Positions 53,528 through 63,592 of a stretch of 64,000 nucleotides of DNA are shown here, in pieces. The position numbers and the translations under genes were made by a program. Under the pieces are notes generated by a model, which did no database searches, was not told the DNA's origin, and saw nothing but the letters and a program-made list of their open reading frames with translations. Source of the DNA: Argyresthia goedartella (Eukaryota; Arthropoda; Insecta; Lepidoptera; Argyresthiidae); the NCBI GenBank assembly GCA_949825045.1, contig OX463808.1:31061674-31125673 (forward strand). Direction: 5' to 3'. How positions within the stretch are numbered: the first letter of the stretch is position 1; the number at the start of each line of letters is the position of its first letter.

Positions 53528-53549
53528 AAAGAGAGAGAGAGAGAGAGAA
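53528..53549. repeat. (GA)n microsatellite
   Basis: About 11 GA units immediately precede the nuclease-like fragment and mark its 5' limit. Confidence 0.85.
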
Positions 53550-54304
53550 CACAAAAAAGCCAACCTATCAGAAAAAATATACAGTCAAAGTCACCCAAAC
53601 GATGGGACAATTTCATGGCCCTCCCCGCGAATAAAGCAGATCTAGCAAGATTTTTGTCAGAGGATCTAGTCCGGTTCTCAGGTGACCTTGAAATTGTAGT
53701 AGCTGGTGGGTTTGAGGATGGGACGCATGTATCCTCGACTAATCCAGAAACTGATGTGTCCTCACTTAAAGCTAGCCACGAAGAAGCAGACACAAGGCTG
53801 GTACAACACGCTGTGAACAGTCCGTTTGATTACGTTGTTGTAATGGTGAGAGACACTGATGTCTTTTTCCTACATCTGCATCATCGGGGACGAATTGCCG
53901 CCAAACATCTGTGGATGATGGCAGGAACCAGCGCTCAAAGAAAGTATATCCACGAGGTTGCAAACAATGTTATTGAACAGGAAATAGCAAATATTCCGGC
54001 ACTTCACGCTTTGACAGGTTTGGACGTAACATCGTATATAAGCGGAATAAGTAAACCAGAGGCTCTAAAGGTTTATGCACTCTACGGAGAGCTCCTCTCT
54101 CTTTTAGGAGTATCCCCATTGACCGATGAAACGCTCGCAGACGTAGAGAGTTTCATGATTAGACTGTATAAAATAAAATCTCCTGTAAAGACAACAGATG
54201 AAGCAAGGCACGTCCTTTTCTCCAGTGTTACTACACCTGAAGCTCTGCCACCAACCTCTGTAATTCAATATCATTCTTGCAATAGTTCGTTCATTCAACT
54301 TTCC
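53549..54304 (+). pseudogene. XPG/PIN-like nuclease-related protein fragment, probably transposon-linked
   Basis: The frame is open from the (GA)n run: KSQPIRKNIQSK, then KRWDNFMALPANKADLARFL before and through the ATG at 53615. Numbering from that ATG, HEEADTRLVQHA (55-66), VVVMVRDTDVFFLHLHH (74-90), MMAGTSAQRKYI (101-112), HALTGLDVTSYISGISKPEA (131-150) and LPPTS near the end follow a family found in many animals, often in multiple copies and intronless. The spaced acids E-A-D, D-T-D and G-x-D resemble the metal-binding acids of FEN1/XPG/PIN nucleases; activity is inference. In relatives the third motif is usually TGCD; here C is L. Coding precedes the ATG, so the 5' part is missing, and after LPPTS the sequence no longer fits, so the 3' end is lost too. 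Confidence 0.65.
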
Positions 54305-54325
54305 ATTTTCATTACTTTCAATTAG

Positions 54326-54689
54326 AGTCACCTGCTTAATATTTTCTGGCTTACCGTTTTTTGTTAATAAAATTTAGTCGTGTGCTTTCCATTTTGTTTT
54401 TAATTCCTATAGCTTCTTTTATTCGCTTACAATTTTTAATAAACATGTTATTCAAAAGTTTTTTGTTTTTAATGGATTTGACACTCGGAAAAATTCCCAA
54501 GGCGTCCAAACTAATCAACAAGTGACTAGGTATTTGAAATGTGAGAGCTCTTGTGCGACCTAGCCACATTTTAAAAATCATCATTTTACTTAGTTTTATT
54601 TGAAGAAATCTGCGGAGATGGCTGGCTGTCAATATAGCTTTCATACTATTAAATACCTACTTGTTTTTGGGGTAGGTTTCAAATTCAAA
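54326..54689. other. No gene recognised
   Basis: A 97-codon minus-strand frame (54644-54351) reads like protein (HLRRFLQIKLSKMMIFKMWL) but matches no family I know. Confidence 0.3.
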
Positions 54690-54965
54690 TAAAAAAAATA
54701 GAACATATGTTTAGAAAACGTCTTTGTTTGCCTATTCTCTACATTTGACCACTATGGGAGAAAAGTACGAAAAAACTCCCTTCTAAATACCTATTCGTTT
54801 CATTTAAATAGTACAACTATTACTTAATATACAGTAATAAATAATAACAAAATTATTAAGCGGGTTCTGTGTTGAGTAGATTAACACCATGCGCTTCAGT
54901 CACTGAAAACATATGCTTTTCCCTTACTTTTTAGCACCACTTTTTTTAAAGATAGTAACACTGGT
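54690..54965 (-). repeat. Daphne/Jockey-like LINE 3' UTR, third copy
   Basis: TTGCCTATTCTCTACATTTG with ACCACTATGGGAG and AAATTATTAAGCGGGTTCTG with TGTTGAGTAGATTAAC match 32860-33040 and 3255-3440. The tail (plus strand TTCAAATTCAAAT) is again a different unit. Coding is almost gone. Confidence 0.75.
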
Positions 54966-55279
54966 TTTATTGCTACCAACTTCTCGGTGAAGGGAAATGT
55001 TATATGGAATTCACATTACTTCCAACGCACTCACGCGCACCCCGCTCGCATATCGGTCCCCTATGCGTGCGGGGTGCGGGTGCGGGGTGCAGAAGCGGGT
55101 GATAACGGCAAACTCGAAGCGAAGTGTTAGTTTGGGTACTTGGTTGTTCTTAGGGAGTTCATGTCGCATTTTGAAACTACAAGTTTTGTTTACTGCATCG
55201 TTTTTCTTACAATAGCGTGGTGCAATATACGTATCCAATTATAAAATAGGCTTATGTTTAAACGATCACCAAAAACGCA
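54966..55279. other. No gene recognised
   Basis: A GC-rich patch at 55030-55100 contains GTGCGGGGTGCGGGTGCGGG, a short direct repeat. Confidence 0.35.
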
Positions 55280-55352
55280 CGCTTCTTCGGCTTCGCTTCG
55301 CTCACCCCCTTTACCCTTCACCTTAGCTGCCGCAGTATTTTTCCCTGATATA
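55280..55352 (-). repeat. CTGCGGTAGC foldback family, partial copy
   Basis: CTTCGCTTCGCTCACCCCCT, then TTCACCTTAGCTGCCGCAGT and ATTTTTCCCTGATATA correspond to one arm of the copy at 20186-20515. Confidence 0.7.
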
Positions 55353-55900
55353 TTCTGCATTTTTTGGTGATCATTTACCCATTTTGGGTAGGAAAAAATA
55401 TTTTGGTGATCATTATATTTGTTGCCATAAAAATATGCAACCAATAATACCAAATATCAGATGTTCTCAAAGTGGTGTCAAGAATTCTCGTAGAACATTG
55501 CATACGTTTTTAAATACAATTTCCACTTCATGACTGAGCCGCTGTTGCACAAATAATTCTAAAATCAAAAATGGTCGGCGGGTTTCAGGCACCTGCACGA
55601 AGCTATAAAATTTGTACTTTACCCACAGACAATAAATTTAAGTGAAACGTCCTACTAATGTAGGGAGTTTCCATTCTCACAAGGCACTTAACTTTGCGAG
55701 CAAAAAATAAATTTACATTTAAGTTCTTAGCGGTTTTATTGTTACTTTGCCAGCACGTTCGAAGCTTCAATTTGCAATTAGCACTCGAGAATGGACTTTA
55801 ATTGTCGAATTTTAAAGTATAATTCGCAGTCGACAAACTGACTGCTTTGATTTCAATAGCTAAATTGCACTTTCATAAGAGTTTCAGTGATTACAACGGC
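55353..55900. other. No gene recognised
   Basis: TTTTTTGGTGATCATTTACC and TATTTTGGTGATCATTATAT (55360-55412) are a short direct echo. Otherwise nothing. Confidence 0.3.
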
Positions 55901-55963
55901 ATACGTTTTCATTTCTAGGGTGCATTAGTTAATACTAATACACCCTAGAAATTAAAAACGTAT
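55901..55963. repeat. Snap-back hairpin of about 29 bp
   Basis: 55901-55929 pairs with 55934-55963 with two substitutions and one extra A, loop TAAT-like. The stem contains TTTCTAGGGTG. It ends exactly where the next foldback element begins. Confidence 0.8.
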
Positions 55964-56412
55964 TCCGTCCCGGTTGACAGATGGCCACAACTTTATGCGT
56001 AATAAGAGGCTCACCCAACGCCGCAGGTAGAAAGATAAGACTTTGTCTTTAATTAATTCTTAAAAAAAAAACCTTTCTGTTACTACATAATTATGTAGTA
56101 AAAAAACACCTTTCTGTTACTTCATAATTATGTAGTAAAAAAAACACCTTTCTGTTACTACATAATTATGTAGTAAAAAAAAAACACCTTTCTGTTACTA
56201 CATAATTATGTAGTAAAAAAAAACACCTTTCTGTTACTACATAATTATGTAGTAAAAAAAACACCTTTCTGTTACTACATAATTATGTAGTAACAGAAAG
56301 GTGTTTTTTTTTTAAGAATTAATTAAAGACGAAGTCTTATCTTTCTACCTGCGGCGTTGGGTGAGCCTCTTATTACGCATAACGTTGTAGCCAACTGTCA
56401 ACCAGGACGGAA
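55963..56412. mobile_element. Foldback element with internal six-unit tandem repeat
   Basis: TTCCGTCCCGGTTGACAG faces CTGTCAACCAGGACGGAA; the arms run about 110-130 bp each (AAGAGGCTCACCCAACGCCG, CAGGTAGAAAGATAAGAC, AATTAATTCTTAAAAAAA and complements). Between them CCTTTCTGTTACTACATAAT starts at 56072, 56109, 56147, 56187, 56226 and 56264 (37-40 bp spacing; length changes lie in the A-run). Each unit contains the palindrome ACTACATAATTATGTAGT. Non-coding. Confidence 0.85.
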
Positions 56413-57092
56413 ATAGGCATGCCTTTAAGGTCAATATTCAGAACAACTTAATTGGTGGATATCTTATTATCGGAGCACATTTTCAGATTTGTTATTCTAT
56501 TTTCCAACTCAGTCATTATTCTAAGGTTCAAAACCTATGTCGATTTCGAGCAGGAATATTTTCAAAGACTATATATTCGTCATTATTACCCCAATATTGT
56601 AATTTAAACAAGCCTCGGCAAGACAGATATCACAGACAAGGTGCACAAACGTACGGTACAAACACAAACGTGTACAAACGATATTGCATTTCCGTTTCCG
56701 CGACACCGCATTTGAGAACCAGTGGTCGCTACGCAAATATCTGGCGGCGGTGGCCGAGATGAATTTATTATTTTCCAACTGTAATTTAAATGAATGGATA
56801 GAAAAAGGTTTTATGGTTAGATCAAACGGAGGCAAGTTAAATAGGGTCGAGTTTGTATCAGAAAAAGAATTTCTTTTTAGTTATTTTATTAGACACAGCG
56901 ACCAATTCCAGAGGCGACACAACCACAATCAAACTAACTGAATAAATGCTTTTTTAAAAGTGTTTGAAAATCGAACATTATGGCATCGAACCATACCGAC
57001 CCAAACAGTAGTTTCCGGATTTCCAGCTGTCAGTTTAGCTAATTTTAACGCCTTGAGAATTCGCAGGGTTTGTTAATGTAACTTAAGTTGAG
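56413..57092. other. No gene recognised
   Basis: Frames of 85-88 codons on both strands at 56569-56941 overlap; neither shows a known domain. Confidence 0.35.
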
Positions 57093-57384
57093 CTATCTCA
57101 ATAACAACTATGGAGGATCAATAAAATGTCACATTCCATAGTGTTGGAAATTACTGAATGAACTACCGAAATTTGATAGAATTGAATGTCAAAGGAATTA
57201 AATTCATTTGGAATTTATTTATTAATAAAAATAATTTATATTAATATTCCAAAGAACTACATTTTCAACAGTAATTTGTCTATATTGGATGTTACTGAAT
57301 ATCAACAAGCAAGATGTTGGTAGGAAACCATAAAGAAAATACATCACACTTTATAATTCCATTATCTGCCAAAAAATATTTCGA
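57093..57384. repeat. 292-bp tandem duplication, unit 1
   Basis: Unit 1 starts CTATCTCAATAACAACTATG, continues GATCAATAAAATGTCACATT, TACTGAATATCAACAAGCAA and ends ATCTGCCAAAAAATATTTCG. Unit 2 starts with the same words at 57385 and is split by a Tc1 element. Confidence 0.85.
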
Positions 57385-57572
57385 CTATCTCAATAACAAC
57401 TATGGCGGATCATTAAAATGTCACATTCCATAGTGCTGGAAAAATATTGACTGAACGGCCGAAATCTGATTGAATTTAATGTTGAATGAATGAAATTAAT
57501 TAAGAATTTTGTTCATTTTGAATGAGTTTAAATTTAATTTACATTTTCGTTTAAAATAAAAAAGAATATATA
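57385..57572. repeat. 292-bp tandem duplication, unit 2, left part
   Basis: CTATCTCAATAACAACTATG to AAAGAATATATA; diverged from unit 1 and longer in the AT-rich part. The right part resumes at 59109. Confidence 0.85.
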
Positions 57573-59108
57573 CTACTCAAAAGAAAATAGGGGCCACTAA
57601 GTATTTTGATTGCTACGTGAAAAATATAGTAAACAGTAATGTATATTTATTAAAATAACATGTAACAAGGCTTTTGTTTTAACTTATGCTAATAACCATT
57701 TAATTGTGTAGTCAATTGTTTCACTTATTTCAATTAACATGAAATTAGTCCATTGTCTTCAGCAAAAACTAAACAGAAACTCTTTGCAAAACAAAACAAA
57801 AACTGACACAAGCAGTTTTTTTTAATGGTTTAGTAACGGGTGTGTCCTCCTCTCCTGTTTTCACACTCCTGTAGCCTTGAATGCATACTCTCGATTAAGT
57901 TTCTGATGTTTTCATCAGCTATCTCTTCCCACGCACGTTTCAGAGCATCCATAAGCTGTTGCTGGTTGTTTTAATTGGTCCCACATATGCTCTATTGGAT
58001 TTAAATCCGGACTATACGCTGGCCATGGTAGGACACGAATATGGGAGTCATCCAGTACAGTCTGAGTGGCCCGAGCTGTGTGTGGGCGGGCATTGTCATG
58101 CATTAACCAGAACCCTGGCCCCACTCTCTGTGAGAATTAAATCACATGAGGCCTGATGACTTCATCGATGTACCGTTGTGCAGTTACTGTGCCTTGATTT
58201 AAGAAAACCAGCTCAGTTTTGCCTTGTAAGCTAATCCCAGCCCAAACCATCACACTAGGACCTCCAAAGCGGTCAATTTCCTTGATGCAGACATCGGAAA
58301 ATCTCTCACTCTGTCGTCTCCATACTCTAATCCGCCGATCATCACTACAAAGCTTCACTTTACACTCATCTGTGAAGAGCACCATACCCCATTGATTCAT
58401 GCTCCAATCTGAATGTTCGCAGCAAAAACTTAAACGATTTCCACGTTGAACCCTAGATAAAGGAATTCGTACTACTCGACGTCTGGACCTTTGCTGGTCT
58501 TCATGCAGTCGATTACGTATCATTTGGTCACTAACACGAGTCCCCGTTGTCAACCGTAGGCGATTTTGTAACTTACGTGCCGTCACAGAGCGCTCTCGAC
58601 GGGCACTCAATCGGATGTAGCGATCCTCTTGTGCCGTAGTCGCTCGCACCCTGCCCGATCCAGGCCTTCCTGCAACACTGCCAGTCTCTTGGAACCGATC
58701 CCACACATTGTGGATGGCTCGGCGAGAGAAACCCAACGACAAAGCTACAGACCGCTGTGAATGACCTTCAGCAATCAATGCAACGGCTCTGGTGGCAGTA
58801 ATGGTATCCATATGCCTTCGTTGACGTGGCATTATTAACAAAAGATGTTAAAAGAAGCAAAAGATGGACAGAAATAGTTTTTTAACAGAATAAAATTCTG
58901 ATTCCATCTGAAAGGAATTTATCCTGAAACTCGTTTTTTTTATTTGCTTCAATTTCTGGCCAGCTGTAAGACTTAAACACCAGCATTAAAGAGGTTGGAT
59001 ACCGAAGGAGGCCGGACATCATTAATTAGTCACTTATTAATTAGTTTACATCTAAAAAATTACTCAAAAACAGAAATATGTAAGTGGCCCTTATTTTCTT
59101 TTGAGTAG
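57573..59108 (-). mobile_element. Tc1-type transposon, nearly complete
   Basis: Inverted ends CTACTCAAAAGAAAATAGGG and CTTATTTTCTTTTGAGTAG differ at one position over about 26 bp. TA lies at each border (57571-57572 and 59109-59110). Length 1,536 bp. The only gene is the minus-strand transposase. The host sequence on both sides is unit 2 of the 292-bp duplication, which fixes the insertion point. Confidence 0.9.
57830..58841 (-). pseudogene. Tc1-family DD34E transposase with one stop and one frameshift
   Basis: About 337 codons, a normal Tc1 length. The start at 58841 is followed by a better-placed ATG three codons on (MPRQRRHMDT). Domains in order: first HTH (RAVALIAEGHSQRSVALSLG), GRPGSGRVRATTAQEDRY, second HTH (VTARKLQNRLRLTTG), WGMVLFTDECKVKLCSDDRR with the first D, VMVWAGISLQGKTELVFL, LMHDNARPHTA with the second D, and AYSPDLNPIEHMWDQLKQ with the E; 34 residues separate the last two. 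A TAA stop interrupts at 58137-58139 in the same frame, and near 57977 the frame shifts before the last 45 codons. Otherwise intact, so decay is recent. Confidence 0.9.
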
Positions 59109-59255
59109 TATATATTAATATTCCAATTTAACCAGTAATTTGGCCATATTAGTTGTAACTGAATATCAACAAGCAAGATGTCTTTAGGAAACCATAAAGA
59201 AAATACATGCACACTTTATAAAATGCATTATCTGCCAAAAAATATTTTGAATTTT
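59109..59255. repeat. 292-bp tandem duplication, unit 2, right part
   Basis: TATTAATATTCCAATTTAAC, GTAACTGAATATCAACAAGC and ATCTGCCAAAAAATATTTTG follow unit 1 positions from about 57240 to 57380. Confidence 0.85.
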
Positions 59256-59615
59256 AGTTGCAACCTTCGTTCCCGCCCGCGTATTTCATTCATTTGTTAT
59301 TTCAATCACTTCATTGCCTGTCTTAATTAATGAACGAAATAAAATGCCAAACCAACTGTCTCATTTAGCTGATCCGTGTTCAGATTTTCGTCGAAAGTAG
59401 AATTTTGGGAAATCATGTTACTTTTAAGCAGAATGTAGACTAGATTTTAGTCAAATCTAGTGTATTTGTGTTTAAACTGGAGTCGACATTTCAAAGTGAA
59501 ATGTCGTGAAATGGGAAAGAGAGATCTCTGTTTATATAAAATATAAAAGTAGTAAAGCAGTTGTTTCTCGCACACACTCTTGTTGATCATGAGTTTCAGC
59601 TTGCATTACTGCGAT
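59256..59615. other. No gene recognised
   Basis: A short inverted repeat GTCGACATTTCAAAGTGAAATGTCGTG lies near 59482 (arms CGACATTTCA / TGAAATGTCG). Nothing else. Confidence 0.35.
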
Positions 59616-59756
59616 TTTTCATTTGAGGCCAGATTTAAACAAAAATCTGTTATTTTCCAGTACAAAAAGTATAATATGAATGTCAAAGTCAACGGGTTTG
59701 TTCTAGAACATGGCAGTTGTTTGTTTACATTTCTGGCCTCAAATTAAAAAATTCAG
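59616..59756. mobile_element. Palindromic MITE, third copy (diverged)
   Basis: CATTTGAGGCCAGATTTAAA, CAGTACAAAAAGTATAATAT and TGTTTACATTTCTGGCCTCA follow the complete copy at 12012-12161 throughout. Confidence 0.8.
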
Positions 59757-60316
59757 TATAGTTGTACATATTAAAAGTAATCTCTTCTATATTTTATCTG
59801 TTTAAAATCACTGCTAAGTGTTAATGCTCACATGTGTTGGTGTTAACATTATAAATGTGGTATTTATCAATAAATCTTTTAAAAGTGTAAACGTAATTTG
59901 ATTATTTTCGCCCGATAGGAAAATCTCCAGAAGTAATCTGAAAATCTGTATATCGCAATATTTTTTACTATTTCGCATCGGATTTGAATTTATGTACATG
60001 TAATTTAATGAATCGTTACACAAAATAGTAAGTTAAGTTTACATTTGAATTACAATTCTCCTAAAAGTAAGCTAAAGGTGAAATTCTCAGTACAGCTGTT
60101 AATAGTAATTTATTGGTTTAATAGGCACATGAACTAATTTGTATCCGACATAACAGCCCATTAATTAATAACCGCTGCACGACGTGCCTCCGCATAATTT
60201 ACATTCCCCTGCAGCTATTTACTTGTAGAACAGCATTTATTTTCTTGGTTTCATAAAGTGACTCCTAATAATATATCGATATCCTCTAATCAATTCTGTA
60301 TTATATTATACCTGTT
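59757..60316. other. No gene recognised
   Basis: AT-rich DNA without recognisable content. Confidence 0.35.
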
Positions 60317-60452
60317 CATGGTTGTTTATCTATCTAAGTACACAATATTTATCTAGAAAAGTATGTGTATTGTGGTCTAGTACCCTATATACAGGGAATC
60401 CTAGTTTGGGGCTGTATGTGTAAATAGTGTCCAAGGTATTATTATTATTAAT
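60317..60452 (+). repeat. SINE family B, 3' part
   Basis: CATGGTTGTTTATCTATCTA, ATACAGGGAATCCTAGTTTG and TGTAAATAGTGTCCAAGGTA match the SINE B body; the tRNA-like head is missing. Confidence 0.75.
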
Positions 60453-60702
60453 AATACTTCATAGAAATGTGGCTCTGCCACCCCGTATGTGGTAGTGACG
60501 CTGTGTTTGTATGTTTGTTTGTTAAATGAACTAAATTGATTTCTTGGTCATTCCACAAATATTGATGGCTCAGAACTTATGCTATGGCCGACTAGGCTTT
60601 TTTTGAGTTACCCAAGCGCGTCAGATTGAGATATGGGGACACACGAAGAAACTGATGCCCACAACACAGGGTACCAAATTTATTGTTCAATAGTTCAATT
60701 AA
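60453..60702. other. No gene recognised
   Basis: A spacer between two SINE B copies; CGGGTCGTTTAATT-type head sequence begins only at the next entry. Confidence 0.3.
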
Positions 60703-60919
60703 ACGACCCGAATGGCAAAGTCGGCGGAGACCCTGCCTATGAAGCCAAAGGTCCCGAGTTCGAGTCCCGGTGGGGGGTGTTTGTACCCTAGTCATGGTTG
60801 TTTATCTATCTAAGTATGTGTATCGTTGTCTGGTACCCAAGATACAGGGAATCCTAGTTAGGGGCTAGATCAATGTGTGTAAATAGTGTCCAAGGTATTA
60901 TTATTATTATTATTATAAA
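60703..60919 (+). repeat. SINE family B, full length
   Basis: Head: ACGACCCGAATGGCAAAGTC, GCCTATGAAGCCAAAGGTCC, B-box GAGTTCGAGTCCC at about 60757. Body as in the other copies, ending in ATT repeats. Confidence 0.85.
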
Positions 60920-61204
60920 TTATTTTTATTTTTATTTAGTACCTCCATCAGATCTAGGCTTTCCATCTAGAATTCACTGAAATGTATACTTATCAGCATG
61001 TTTTAATTTCTCATTAGTAATCTAACGCGCCTGTGCCGAGCCCCGCTTATATTGACTTATTTGTTGATGCCCCAACCGCTCGGCTCTTGAAATAAGCTTA
61101 GATCTGATGAAGTTACTAAACAGAGAGTAAGGTATCTCCCATATATTATTCTAACGCGTTCAAGTTACTCACGAAATCCCCTCTTGGCCTACTATGAGTG
61201 TGGT

Positions 61205-62514
61205 TTTTAGGGTTCCGTAAAAAGGTAAAACGGGACCATTGTAGGAACACTCGTGTGTCTGTCCTAGGTTTGTAAAGGCAATATTAAACGATCGAATCCT
61301 GAATCGATTGAGTTGAAATTTAGTACACTCATCTACTTATGTGGCCTAAACAAGAAATGATTACGTAAGTAAATACATTTTGAAATTGGTGGGCAATTTT
61401 TGGGGGCCAATCAGAACTTCGAAAAAAGTATTTCAATCTGTGTCGTGTGATACGACAAATGAAAGGGCTTATTGCAAGGATTTCAAATATATTTTTGTCA
61501 TAACTTTGAAATACTAAGGTTAAAAAGGGTACAATTAGGGGGCAAATAATAATTTGAAAAAACATTTTCCGTATGACATGTTTAATGAAAGTACTTGTTG
61601 CAAGGATCTCAAATATATTTTTCACTGCACTGCTCGGAAATGTGGCAAAAGATGGTGAGTAATGGGGCCGCAAAACAATGAATAGTTAAGCAGGACAACA
61701 AAATTATTTCTGGTCTGATATTCGCTTATTTGTTATGGTTCTGCAACATGTCAACAGATGGCGCTTCATGCCATGCTGTCGCGTCGGTAAAAGCGTTCCT
61801 GACTTGAACTACTCAGCTGTCGACTGCAATAGATGGCAGGCCATAGAGGCTCGTTCATCTCAAAGTGGTATCTGACAGTCTGAGCACAGAGGCGGAGTTC
61901 CAAACCTCATTTATCTTATTTTTTTTGCATACTAAATTTATTTTCCTCGAAGTAGTCCTGAAAATCACTATGCAATGTCTTGGTCAACAGTGCAATATAT
62001 GGTCTCGTCTCTTAGAGGGCCTCTTCTATGGCACAGCCCTCAAACTCACTCTTGGATCTATTGTAATGTAATATTTTTCATAAACTTGCAATGCTTAGTT
62101 AAAAAAAATATAAGACAATACTCAAAATAACACCAACTCCCTTTATTATCTCTGAGCCGATAAATAAAAACCTATCTAGTGGCATGTATAATGAAAGGGC
62201 TTGTTGCACGTAACTGTTTTTTTTCATATACCTGAAATGCTTGGTTAAAAAAATATTTAAAATAATAGGCAAAAAACACCATCCTCCCCCATTATCTCCG
62301 AAACTACAGACCCATTTTTTTATAAAAAAATACTTATAGAAAAATGTATGGTTTAAATGAAATAGCCGCACCAATAGCTTTGTGAACAACATCTTGCTAT
62401 TTTAACACACAGGAAACTTAAAGATTAGGTTATCCCCATGCAAAAACTTGAATACCATTGTGCGGTGTACGGAACCGTTCGTGCGCGAGTACCACTTGCA
62501 CTTGCTTATATCTA
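61205..62514 (-). repeat. Long form of the GGTTCCGTA repeat family
   Basis: The minus strand starts near CAAGTGGTACTCGCGCACGA and ACGGTTCCGTAC (62514-62462), contains TTCACAAAGCTATTGGTGCG (about 62385), and ends in TTTTTACGGAACCCTAAAAA at 61207. These landmarks are those of the 410-bp copies but spread over 1.3 kb. The middle has three diverged units sharing TGAAAGGGCTT.TTGCA and ATTTCAAATATATTTTT (about 61455, 61580, 62190). The 97-114 codon frames inside come from these units and show no domain. Confidence 0.65.
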
Positions 62515-62676
62515 TCCTGAGCCGAAGAGCGATGAGCTTACATGAAAATACTTTTTAGTGTTGAAGCAGCGTGAGATGCAAAGAACTTATCACTAGTTCC
62601 TTAGTCACTGAATACCCCTCATCGTCGTGAGTTTCGATGCGGATTCCATCACATAAAGGAATTAATTTGAATTAAA

Positions 62677-62940
62677 TAAATAAATACAAATAAATATTAA
62701 AGGATAATCTTACACAAATCGAACTAGGCCCATAGTAAGCTCAATAAGGCTTGTGTTTATGGGTACTAGACGACGATATATTTAATAGAGATAAATACTC
62801 AAGTAAATACAAAGAAAACATCCAAGAATAAGAAACAAATATCATGCTCACCACACAAATATTTGCCCTTGGCGGGATTCGAACCCAGGACCGTCAGCTT
62901 CGTAGGCAGGTTCACTACCCGCTAGGCTAAGCCGGTCGTC
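62677..62940 (-). repeat. SINE family D, full length
   Basis: On the minus strand the head reads GACGACCGGCTTAGCCTAGC and GGGTAGTGAACCTGCC (A-box region), then CGGTCCTGGGTTCGAATCCC with a perfect B-box; the body ends AT-rich near AAATACAAATAAATATT. It shares head style, not body, with SINE B. Confidence 0.8.
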
Positions 62941-63150
62941 AACGTATCAATTATAATTATAGCGTAAAAAAATGCAATTAACTAAACAACGTTTATTAAC
63001 GTATCGTTAGAAGCGTCTTGATCATCTACTACTTATAGGCTATGTCACGTCACTCTAAAATTAATATGGCAAACTCTAAGGGCAAAAAGTCATAGATAAA
63101 AAAACAGGGCCGTCATGGGTATTAAAGGGCTTAAATCGCATATTACAAAT
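62941..63150. other. No gene recognised
   Basis: Spacer; a (TA)n microsatellite follows at about 63150-63168. Confidence 0.3.
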
Positions 63151-63170
63151 ATATATATATATATATATTT

Positions 63171-63335
63171 GTCAAAACCTTTGGTTTATAAACTAGCGCG
63201 TTAGTTTTATCATAAACTAACGCGTCAAATCGTAAGCAGTACGGTACAGCTTACAATTTATCGATAGTTTGTAAACTAACCAGAGAAAAAACATTCGATT
63301 ATGAACTAACGGTTTTGATAATCTAACGATAATAT
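63171..63335. repeat. TGTCACCG foldback family, third copy
   Basis: TTGTCAAAACCTTTGGTTTA at the left and ACGGTTTTGATAATCTAACG at the right, with AAACTAACGCGTCAAATCGT, GCAGTACGGTACAGCTTACA and TTTATCGATAGTTTGTAAAC inside, match 42185-42300. It lacks the outermost ends. Confidence 0.75.
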
Positions 63336-63479
63336 ATACATTACTAGGTTTTGCTTGCTGCTTAGCTTGTATTTAGTTTAATTGTCAGAACTTTATTGAC
63401 CGCCTGGTGATAATCGGTTTCATACTCTTTAGAGCCGATGTTTTAGTAGTCATGTTTTAGTGTTTGAACTTATTGTCTT

Positions 63480-63592
63480 GTTACTCTCAGAAAAGCTATG
63501 GCAATATCGATGGAAAGGACGGACAGAGGTCTGAGGTATATCTGTCCCTCCCTTTCCTACGATATTGCCGTTCCGTTTCGGAGAGTAAAACA
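63480..63592. repeat. Foldback of about 110 bp
   Basis: TTACTCTCAGAAAAGCTATG and GCAATATCGATGGAAAGGAC face CCTTTCCTACGATATTGCCG and CGTTTCGGAGAGTAAAAC with several mismatches. Probably a small MITE. Confidence 0.7.

Noticed and set aside
56072..56290. Six regular repeats with short spacing, superficially like a CRISPR array
   Set aside because: The units are contiguous with no unique spacers, lie between long inverted arms, and the genome is eukaryotic.
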